Below are positions 48,069-58,600 of a DNA stretch of 64,000 nucleotides, in pieces. Positions within the stretch are counted from its first letter, which is position 1. The number at the start of each line of letters is the position of its first letter. The stretch is taken from NCBI GenBank assembly GCA_002633005.1, contig NMRA01000330.1:62001-126000 (forward strand). The letters are read 5' to 3'. A model generated the notes under the pieces. It was not told where the DNA came from. It ran no database searches and saw nothing but the letters and a program-made list of their open reading frames with translations. This DNA comes from Phoronis australis. Taxonomy: Eukaryota; Phoronida; Phoronidae. A program made the translations under genes and the position numbers.

Positions 48069-48635
48069 CAGCTCTGTTAAACTTGAGTTGTTACCTAAAA
48101 CGGATATAGAGTTGGACCTATTACTCTCATCAAAAACCGTCCCATATCACATCTTTGGCGACAGGAGTCAACAATTTCCGTTACCAAACGAGCACAGTGG
48201 AACCAATCAGCGACTCAAGAAAATGCTTCAGAGATGGGATGATAACCTCTAAATTCAAGACGCATTCCTCCAGAGTTCCATCAGCTCAAATAAGAGGTGT
48301 ATCGCACGAGGGGTAGGCCTACACAAGTCAAGTCGCTCAATTACACTGCTCGTACAGGTTACACAATTAAAGGCGAAGACAACCTTATTCCATGTCATTT
48401 TGAGCAAAAATAAGGTTGGTTGATTATCCTAGACATATTTTCCACTTAATTACAGCTTCTCGTAATTTTGTTAATTACTCGTCCGCTACTGCGGAAGTGA
48501 CGTTGTAGGAGGCAAGCATTTCGCGCCAATTTCTTTTCATATAGTCTGACTGTGAAAGCTGCCGAGTCAGTCATTGTTCTACCTCGGTTATGTTAAGTTC
48601 CGTCGTCGTTTGCTTTCATTTACTAGTCAGTCAAC

Positions 48636-48998
48636 ATGCCACACTGTTGCTGCGTACCGGAATGTACTATTTATCGGCTCACGCGCGCTTTGGGAGTGCC
48701 TTTGCATCGCTTTCCGATGATGACACACTTCGCCGTACTTGGCTCGTTCGTGTGAAGAACGCAGCGTTACCCGTCCACGCAACGTACAAAGCAGTGGAGA
48801 ATTACCGTGTGTGTGACAAGCACTTTCTGCCGTCCGATTACGAAAGGAATCTGTACGCTGAACTGATGAAGGTCCCTGCGAAACAACGCCTGAAGAAGGA
48901 TGCCATTCCGTCTGTGTTGATTCCCGGCAGTGCCCCGTCGCCACCCCCGAGAAGTGCGTTTTTGAAGCGAGAAGCCTCGCGAGCTGTGGCCAGTACAG
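48636..48998 (+). pseudogene. THAP zinc-finger domain of the transposase, frameshifted
   Basis: ATG 48636 opens MPHCCCVPECTIYRLTRAL and GVPLHRFP. The match then moves to another frame, DDDTLRRTWLVRVKN, YRVCDKHFLPSDY and DAIPSVLIPG. Together these give the C-x4-C ... C-x2-H zinc ligands, the HxFP, W and AIPS (AVPT-like) elements of a THAP domain. A single missing base near 48712 would explain the switch, so this copy is disabled or the assembly has a one-base error. The sequence then runs into the gap at 48999. THAP domains are the DNA-binding part of P-element transposases. Confidence 0.82.
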
Positions 48999-49345
48999 NN
49001 NNNNNNNNNNNNNNNNNNNNNNNNNNNNNNNNNNNNNNNNNNNNNNNNNNNNNNNNNNNNNNNNNNNNNNNNNNNNNNNNNNNNNNNNNNNNNNNNNNNN
49101 NNNNNNNNNNNNNNNNNNNNNNNNNNNNNNNNNNNNNNNNNNNNNNNNNNNNNNNNNNNNNNNNNNNNNNNNNNNNNNNNNNNNNNNNNNNNNNNNNNNN
49201 NNNNNNNNNNNNNNNNNNNNNNNNNNNNNNNNNNNNNNNNNNNNNNNNNNNNNNNNNNNNNNNNNNNNNNNNNNNNNNNNNNNNNNNNNNNNNNNNNNNN
49301 NNNNNNNNNNNNNNNNNNNNNNNNNNNNNNNNNNNNNNNNNNNNN
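48999..49345. other. Assembly gap (347 N)
   Basis: Lies inside the THAP transposon. The open frames drawn across it are not real. Confidence 0.98.
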
Positions 49346-49629
49346 AAAAGTAGAATAGAACAGATTCGCACGGTAAAGTCAACGCAAAACCAAGTGGCGG
49401 AAAACGCTTGCCTCCTAAAACGTCACTTCCGGAGTAGCGGACGAGTATTTAATAAAATTACGAAAAGCTGTAATTAAATGGAAAATATGTCTAGGATAAC
49501 CAACCAACCTTATTTTAGCTCAAAATGACATGGAAAAAGGTTGCCTTCGCCTTTAAGTTTGCACAACATTCTTTCACAGTGCTACGAAAGGTATAGGTGG
49601 CGCTGAGTCAGAGGGTAGGGTCATATCAG

Positions 49630-49896
49630 CCCTTACAAAAATGAACTTAAGTTTTCATCGAAAAACTTCAGTTTTTGGTCTGAAAAACTTAAGTTTTCAC
49701 TCACGAAAACTTAAGTTTTTCGCGAAAAATTAAGTATTTTGGAACAAGTTTTTTGGAACGAACTTAAGTTTTCATGACTTAAGTTTTCAAGAACTTACGT
49801 TTTTCCTCTAAAGCTTAAGTTATTTTCCAGAAACTTATTTTTTTTCGCCAAAAACTTATATTTTCAGCGAAAAACTGAAGTTCATTTTTGTAAGGG
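49630..49896. repeat. Foldback element rich in AACTTAAGTT
   Basis: CCCTTACAAAAATGAACTT at the left is mirrored by AAGTTCATTTTTGTAAGGG at the right (the right arm reads CTGAAGTTC). The interior consists of about ten copies of AAAACTTAAGTTTT, itself palindromic. It is short (267 bp), noncoding and probably a MITE. Confidence 0.75.
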
Positions 49897-51107
49897 AAGA
49901 ACAGCAGTTGCAATGCGTAGTATTTCAATTTTTCTGTTGTAATTAACGGATTTTTCTGCTCATACCATTACCACGGACGCTCATGACAGCGAAAACCGCA
50001 ATTATTACAGGCATAATCCAACAGGAGCAAAATCAGGCCTCATTTGGCTCAGACTAATCACTCATGCATTGATTGCGCCATGAATAAAAGAATTTTCGGA
50101 TGAACTGAGCCACCTATTTGTCAACACAGATAAACACAGAACCTATAAAGGTTAGCATGAGTGTTCTTAAGTTATTTGCTCATTTATTTTTTTTGTTTTT
50201 GATTAGATAAACAACACAAATCATGTCTTCCGCGTATACGGAACTTTATCCAGACTCGAGTGTCGCGCAACTTGCACGGGAACGCATAATGGACTAAACT
50301 GATATCTGGACAAGCCTCGCTTTAGAAACAGGACTATCCACTGGGGCTGAATCCAAATGGGAAGTTTTTGTAATGGTTTGGCTGGATTGTTCACTATAAA
50401 GTCACACACTAGCAACCCCGCGCAGATCCAGACTACCTCACTATCAACACCGATTGCGAGGAAGACCGTGTAGGCCTCTCATGAGGGTTCGTTGGCATTA
50501 CAACGAAAAAATTCAATTTTCTACAACAACTCAGCTTTGATAGTCGAAAAATTCCTACACGAATGGTGACGAGAACCGGCAGCTCTTATCCCCGACAACC
50601 ACAACCCGTATCTGTCGGCCCAAATCCGAGTCCCTCCTGGCCCGGTCAGTCACAAAAATCAAGTGGTTAATACTTGTATACTTAAAACAGGTTCTAGAGG
50701 ACCTAAAGGTGAGTCAACAATGGACTCCTCCATAGAACACACCTGCAACTTTTCATCATGCTTCTTCATGTAGTTTGGAGGATAGGGAGGCGGGCAACAA
50801 TAAAAACAACAATGGGACAAAATCCGTCTGAAACAGGACTTGAACTGTCTTCTACCTTAGATAACAAATTCCATGCGCATCCATCAAGGAATTTGATGGC
50901 TTTCAAGACAAGTGCCCAGAAAAACAAAATGGCCACCATTGCCAGTAGTTCAGATTTGACACAAAATCCACAGTATTGTTCTCACCTCAGTAAAAACTCA
51001 TAGATTTGATGTGATGTAGATCCGCACTATCAAATAACTTAGCAGATATTTAGCCACATGCTGTGAGTATTTGCAGGGTTTAGGGAAAAGGTGGGTTTTA
51101 TTGATTA

Positions 51108-51270
51108 TTTTTATTAATTCATTTAGTGGTCACAATATTTTTATTAATTCATTTAGTGGTCACAATATTTTTATTAATTCATTTAGTGGTCACAATATTT
51201 TTATTAATTCATTTAGTGGTCACAATATTTTTATTAATTCATTTAGTGGTCACAATATTTTTATTATTTA
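51108..51270 (+). repeat. 30-bp minisatellite, five copies
   Basis: Five nearly identical units (ATTTTTATTAATTCATTTAG, TGGTCACAAT), in frame as INSFSGHNIF by chance. Confidence 0.92.
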
Positions 51271-51477
51271 AGGATAGTAACTGACAACTGTAGCTGGACA
51301 CCGACCTGGTATCTTCCCTTTTTCATGTATCAATGAACATTTGTAGTTTACCGAAAGACAATTTATTATGGATTGTTCATTGTTGACAGTTTAATTAGCG
51401 TGATAAAACACAGTTTGGATATGTCATTGAGACTAAAATCTGTTGCATATGGAATTCTTGCTGAGTGCCATACTGCT

Positions 51478-51805
51478 GAGTATACATATACACAATATAC
51501 TGTATACACATACACAATATACAGTATACACATACACAATATACAGTATACACATACACGATATACAGTATACACATACACAATATACTGTATACACATA
51601 CACAATATACAGTATACACATACACAATATACAGTATACACATACACAATATACTGTATACACATACACAATATACAGTATACACATACACAATATACAG
51701 TATACATATACACAATATACTCTATACATATACACAATATACTCTATACATATATACAATATACTGTATACAAATACACAATATACAGTATACATATACA
51801 CAATC
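51478..51805. repeat. 22-bp minisatellite of TATACTGTATACACATACACAA type, about 15 copies
   Basis: The period is 22 bp and each unit contains a TATAC(T/A)GTATA palindrome plus a CACATACACA stretch. It creates several Tyr/Thr/Cys/Val-rich frames on both strands, none real. Confidence 0.93.
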
Positions 51806-52041
51806 CTAACATAAAATCCTTCCTTTTAAGCTTCACTTCAGTTTCATCTAAAAATGTATAAATATTTTCGAAACTGATGAAGATGGCATATTCAAAGGCT
51901 TGCTACAAATTGCCTTAAACTTGATGCTCAACTGTTACAGTAACAGGTCAAGCGAGAGGGTCTTTGACATTGATGATGGAGTAGACAGCACTGGTTATTT
52001 CAAAATATGGAGCTTTGCTCTGATCTGTGATGTTGTGAGCC

Positions 52042-52089
52042 TCAAATGACTTTCAAGGGTTCGACTCCCAAGCCTTCTGCTACAGTATT
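52042..52089 (-). CDS. Dehydrogenase copy 2, exon 12 (terminal)
   Basis: The acceptor is GATGTTTTCAG. Encodes [15 protein letters not shown] and TGA. Confidence 0.88.
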   Translation of the reverse strand, partial: NTVAEGLGVEPLKVI

Positions 52090-55000
52090 CTGAAAACATC
52101 AAATGAATGACAATCCTGGTTCTAGTCTATGTATCAAAAAACAGATAAGTGTGTTGGCATTAAGCCAAAATATATAAACACACGTCGAACTAAAGATATT
52201 TTGAGTTGAAACAATAAGTTTCGACAAGTTGTAAATATGACATGCCTAAGACCTTGTTATCCGTTTTTAAATGAAAGGATTAGGGTAAAATCATGTCAAC
52301 TTTGCAAAAAATAATTTAAGGACACCTAACCTTGTTGTGAATGCTATGCTTCAAAACTAAAATATAACAAAGCATCTATTTAGTTTATATAAAGACAATA
52401 ATTTTGTGAAGCGTAGCAACATGTTCCGGTGGTAAAACACCCACCAATGCCAAGCTTTATTCGGAAAATGGATGCCAGGATGGATACAGGTACAATACAC
52501 AGACAATTCCAAAACCTGCAAAAATACCAGAACAGGATTCGCTGATTGGTAGCCAATCCTGCTTTGTTTGGAAGGTAACGGATACCTCCAGACTTATCAC
52601 ACTTAGTCATTGATGACTTTCAGTATCACATCAATACTTACCATATGTTTTACCAGATTAGTATGGTAAGGTATGCCTCCAGACTAGTCACACTTAGTCA
52701 TTAGTGACTTTCAGCATCACATCAATGCTTACCATATGTTTTACCAAGTTTGGATGGTAAGGTATGCCTCCGGACTCATCACACTTAGCCATATGTTGTC
52801 TTTCTGGATCACCAGCAACTAGCACTTCTTTCTCACCCTCTGCCTAAATTACAAAAGTGTAATTAATGGACAACTTTTGGTGTTAATCAAGTATGCAATA
52901 GTTTTGGTTCCGTGAACAAATCAAGATGTGCAAGTTGTTCACCAGCTAGAGGAGTGGGATACGGGCTATAGTCACACCATTCACGTCAATCAACAGAGAT
53001 GACACCGATGTGATAGTGCTTTCTCATTGCTCAGAGTACATATATTTGATCTTTTACACCTTAAGTCACAAATTTTTATCTGAACATTGGGCAAAAAGCT
53101 GGCAACTGGTCACCTCACTGATTCCAACCATACAAGCAATAGTTTGCTAGTAGCCGTTATTAGCTCGGTCCTCACTACAATCGTTACTTGGGTGGGAAAT
53201 CTGGGATAAAAAGTAACACATCACCAAATGCTGAAGTGTGGCATAACAAAAGGTTTCTTTAAAAGTGATATGAAGATCCTGCTGTGAAGCGACACTACAG
53301 TCATCTGTGTGGTCTGCTGCGGATCGAATAAAGATTCGCTGGCAAGTAGTCAGCTCTCTTTACAACTGGTTGTCGACCGGTCGACAACTCATTTCTGACC
53401 AGTCGGACAAAAATTTGCAACACCACAGTCTTCGGTGGCAGCAAATGTTAATCTGGGCCGGATTTGTGAACAAGTCTAAAGGAATCATGCTCATTAGTGG
53501 AAGTTAAAGTGGGCTTATTATTTCATCGGGAAGCCGTGTTTTGATAATCATTCATAAACACTTAACTATTATAAACGTGTGCAGACACTCTTGACATAAT
53601 ACTTTTTAGAACTTGGCTTAATTCACGTGACATAAACACATTACTCACTTGAAACAACCACTCCCTGATTATTTAATTCAAAGTCAAAAAATAGTACAAT
53701 GAACTGAACCTCGAACATCAATTGCTTATTGACAAAACAATATAAGAAACACAATTGATTCCATTTTTCGGAAAAGCACCTGTATGAAATGATGAGTTGC
53801 TTCCTTCAATGTCCTGAAAATTTCCAAAGATGTGGAACAGAATTTTTACTCATAGCCAGAAAATAATCACAGGTGTCTAATTAAAACAATGAATTGTAAG
53901 AAAAATTCATGATTTAGTACAATATAGCACTCCTTTTGGCAACAGTACAATGAAATTATACAAAAAGTAGCAAGTTATTGATACAGTTCCCAGTAATATC
54001 AGCATTATCACGTACATGCACAGTGTTACGTCTTCAAGCATCTAAAAGATCAGTTCTTAAAGCAACTTATTTAACATTATTTAAACAAACAACAAATTTA
54101 AATAACATTTATGGTCAAAATAAAACAGACACAACTGTCAGTTTCAATAGACCATATTTCATACAAGATTGATGAAGCAAACATTGAAAAAAGAATAAAT
54201 TCTCTACGTCAAACATGCGAGGGCCTCGTTTGAGTCAACTAATCAGATGTACTTACTGGCTCTGTACCTCTACAGTCAGATATTAATGTCGACATTCTGT
54301 CTTTGAAACCTGGAGCAAATACGTCAGGGTTAATAGCCACAAAACACTGACCCTGAAACAAGAAACCAATACACAGTCGAGAATCATAATAATCAGAAAA
54401 TTATCTACAGATCGAAAAACACATGGCACATAACATTTTGATCGATATTAAATGAGAATGAAAGATATTGTCTTCATGCTGTTGTGTTGGTCATCCAAAG
54501 CACACCATAGTATGCCAAGAATTGTACCATGACACTTAGTTTACCTCAAAATCCAACTGCTGCCTGGTGGTTTGGTAATTGGCCCAATTATGTTGTACAT
54601 CCAATAGAATTAAAGGGGAACATAACATTGCATCATGTGTCAACATAGGATTCTTTACATGAGAACAAAACACCGTGAGCAATGTAGAGACATATCAAAT
54701 TTCAGAATACGATAAAAATTCTCGAGTTTGGAACATTCTCTTTAATTTGTGACACAGAAATTCAAGCAGAATTTGAATTTTCTTGATTCTGAAGATTGTG
54801 ATTTGACCTATTTTGGCATTCATCATATTTCTCATATTTGGATACTGCATTCTCCGTATTGCACAGAGTCTGAAAATATGACTTGGAATTTCATAAAATT
54901 GTCAAAAACTGCTGCCAATGCAACCTTTCCATGCGTCTTCATAGCGTGTATCGGAAGGAAATGATCATTTGTCATAGACCTGAATCTTGAGTTTGGGATG

Positions 55001-55573
55001 GCCAATATTACCCATTTCTAAAATTCAGTACAAGTTCTGACCTTAAGCAGAATAATTTATTTTTCACAGTCCCAAACTGGAAAATTTGTACCATAATCCC
55101 AGTTATGTCAGAAAAATGTTATTTGCATATGTAGGAAAACTAAGGCTGCAGAGCGTTTTGTGGCTAACTGAGAAAGCTGGCACATGTGCTGCAGAACCCT
55201 TGAATGATCTGAATCTAAATAGTAAAACCACAAACTAATGCATTTACACCATATCCCTCTTTTCTGTACAACTGTGTGAGAGCTTGACTTATTGACTTAC
55301 CTTATGCCAAGAAAAGCCAAATAGGAGGTTCTAATAGTTTACTAAATACTCATAGAAATTCAGAGACATTTGAGTGACATTATGGCTACCACCTGGTGTC
55401 AAGACATACTAGATGTGCTATCTGGTCGGTCGTCTTCCAGTTGCGTACATGAGGACCAAAATTGGCACCAGCCAGTACTCCACAGAAGATCTCCACCATC
55501 ATACCCAGTCCGTAACCTTTATAGCCACCTGAAGATTGAAAGAGACAGAGACATCAACAAGCAGCAGAAGCAG

Positions 55574-55629
<56 letters not shown>

Positions 55630-58600
55630 TTGCCTTCAAGTTCAAAAGTCTAAAATATTTTATTGGCCAAACAAATGAACATTAAATCAGATCACTCAAT
55701 AAAAATTTAGGAATACCTACAACACTGAAGAACATTGATGCTATGTATATTGCTGGATTCCATTTAAATGATTAAAATACTGAAAAAAGATACCTTTTGG
55801 AACCAAAGAAACCGTACCACGCATAGAATGTATACAGCTATTTTGTCCATATCTCACGGACTTGTTTCACCACCGGGTGCACCCTTTGACATAGAATAAA
55901 ACAACAAAAACAGTCTCAAAGATTCGCTAGTGTCGGGGGGAATCCCGCAACGAATCTAACTATGCTGCAGGTAGGTCAAGTCCTGAGTCTTTGTTAAGAC
56001 TAGGTATATGGACTAGAATCTCAATAGCCTCTCGTACCTTGTGTTTCCACTTATCCGGGTGTAGACCCAATATACTAAAGTCCTCATCACAGATCTGGTG
56101 ATGTAGGTGAGCTGGCATGCTCGTGTACAGCAGTAGTACATTGTAGGTTTAAGGTTGAGTTATGATGACCCTTAACCCTGGTCGATAACTGGCGACTCGT
56201 CTCTTCGATGTAGTTGTCGTTACACAAATCACATTTGTATTCATAAATCACTCTCTCGTTGTCAGCAGAAACAAGTTTCTCGGCTCTGTTGAGCAGAGTC
56301 CGTTCTATTGATCATTTGTGAGACAGATGGTGATTCGATGCGAAGCTGAGGTACTGATCAGTGTGCGTAGGTTTGAGGTAAACGGAAGTGGAGCTGGAAC
56401 CATTACGGTGATTCTCTACACATTCTACGTGAGGTATGGTTTCTTTGGTTCCAAAAGATATCTTTTCTTACTGAAGAACAGTGTTATAAAATTAAAAATC
56501 ATCACCTACTTCATAAACTGTTGAACACTTCAGCAACAAAATGTTAGTCAGTGATTTCATATGGTACAGTTGGAGCTAATCCGATATTGTATGGGAGTGA
56601 CCAGTATGTAATAGGCAAACTGCAAGTTGCGATTATTAGCAGGTCAAGTTACAAAAACTTGCTCAAACGAGAGAGAAGGCATACAAGTACAGTCCTTAGC
56701 ACAAAGCATGAAATTTACAAAGCTTTAGATGTTAGTTTTAGTACTGGTAATTGTTGCGGTTGCTAGCAGGCCAAATGGTAAAAACATGCTTAGCCTACAT
56801 GTACATAATTCAAACAAGAAAGAAGTCATAGTGTAAAGCTAAGGTAAGATTTTTGTTCTTTTCTCTCCAACAGCAATCTGAGAACGAGGCTGTAAGAACA
56901 AGCTTTACATGACTAAAGAGGTAAGGTAATGGATTATGGGTATAATCCAACCCCACATGAGAGCTTTCCTTCGTTCAATGACTTTATCAGATTATGTCAG
57001 TTATGAACATCTGAGAACACACCGGTCTTTTGCTACCTGCAAAGGGCAGTGTTTTGTCTGGTATGACAGGACACAGGCCAATTATCAACCACGCTTCAAA
57101 GAGTCATGTTTAGACAGAATAGATTGTCTTAACTTCAGTTGTAGTAAATTGGTCAATTTTGGTGATTGAAAATCAAAACATGATCACCATATGAAGAGGA
57201 ACTATAAGACTGAATTGGTTGGTTTATGTTCAAACATTTTTATAACTTTTATTTTTAATTGCACAGCTAGCCCAGTTAGGCTAGAAATAATACTATCAGA
57301 GATTAGACCAATCATCGAACAAAAAAGAGCAAGCCATCCAAGCTCCAGCCATAAATACCATAACGGAATTAATCAATTGTGTAAGATACCAGCTATGCTG
57401 GTCAACCGCCCAACTTGTTCACTTGCTATCTGATCAACTAAGTTGGGGACAACGGCAAGCGCACAAATGCAATGACTATACTTACCACTGATTTCGGGTC
57501 CTCCAACATGTAAAAGTCCCCCACCATTTAATACGTCTTTCGGATCACTGGATACCTAGGAACAGCGAAGACAAACAAAACATAGTTCAGGAAATGCATT
57601 CCAAATAGCCTTTTGTTTTAGCACTGTTTAAGGTTATGTAGGACCATATAAACAAATTGACTCAGTCTGTAACTAATCAAGTATTTCATTCAAGTCCAAC
57701 TTTTGTTGAAACAATATAAAGTCTAATGTTTACATATTATGTAGATGATCGTTATCACTCAAGTCCTGTTCAAATCGAACACATAATGTCAAATTATTAC
57801 GCCTTTAAATAATTAAATGCACTCACTTTGTATTATTCCTTACGATACACTGCTTATCAATATATTCAAGTACTGTGGCGTATACGGAATACGCAGTTCA
57901 GCTATGGACATAGAGGTGGTTCGTTGGAACCGATAGAGATGAGATTGAGTCTAAGTTATAAGCTGCAGATCGTAAAACAGAACAAACGCACACTATCAGT
58001 GCGCAACAACAACTACAGCTGAGATTAAAATGAAAGGAATATACATAAAGACTAGAGATACAAGAATTAACCAATCAAATAAGATGTACAAATAAGGGAT
58101 GCACTATGTTGACAAAAAGATCTTGGAATAGGAAGCATTTACCAATGAATTCCCTTCTCTAAGAAAATGGCAGTAAACAACAAAGAATGTTGTGCATAAT
58201 ATGATGACTAAACCAAAATGATGCTTAAAAATACAATAATACATTCTGTGACAAGTACAGTACCTTAAATTACTAACCTTGCCATTAGAATCAACACCCC
58301 AGCTGAGTGGCATTTTTTCACCTTTTCTGTCTTGATACTCAACCTAAGCATAAAGGCAAAGCAATTCAAAATGCACCATTGGACTTTCCCCAGGAGAGCA
58401 GAAACCAAGTTTATCTACTGGCCAATGTCCATTTTGTCATGATGCTGACTTCTAGGTTCTTTAAAATATCTCCTTCAAACAACCATGTCCTATTTTGCTC
58501 ATTCCTGAAAATGTCCATGTCTTTGTGAACGCCATCTATGGAGAATGCAGATCACACAACAAATGCAATTATTAAGTTTAAACAAACTTAAATCAGTTGC

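Larger units (their letters stand above)
48367..49556 (+). mobile_element. P-element-like (THAP) DNA transposon with about 160-bp inverted ends
   Basis: The first about 160 bp (starting TTAAAGGCGAAGACAACC) are the imperfect reverse complement of the last about 160 bp (ending GGTTGCCTTCGCCTTTAA), roughly 85-90 percent alike by eye. Between them are a THAP-domain open frame and a 347-base assembly gap. With the gap as drawn, the element is 1.19 kb, too short for a full P-type transposase. It is therefore internally deleted or the gap is undersized. I could not see a clear 8-bp target duplication (flanks GTTACACAA and GTTTGCACAA are only similar). Confidence 0.85.
44036..52041. other. Region between the two dehydrogenase copies
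   Basis: About 8 kb without a host gene that I can recognise. It should contain the promoter of the complete copy (just right of 44035) and the 3' end of the partial copy. It is filled by MITEs, a repeat cluster of about 1.45 kb (45845-47300), the P-element-like transposon (48367-49556), a foldback element (49630-49896) and two minisatellites (51108-51270, 51478-51805). Confidence 0.6.

Noticed and set aside
48590-49477. 295-codon open frame through the N gap
   Set aside because: The frame is joined only by Ns and its part after the gap is the transposon's inverted end. Only the THAP portion is supported.
51366-51861. Overlapping open frames rich in Tyr, Thr, Val and Cys
   Set aside because: Produced by the 22-bp minisatellite.
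55370-55678. Poly-glutamine protein on the plus strand
   Set aside because: A CAG microsatellite in an intron, and the frame overlaps exon 9 of the dehydrogenase antisense.
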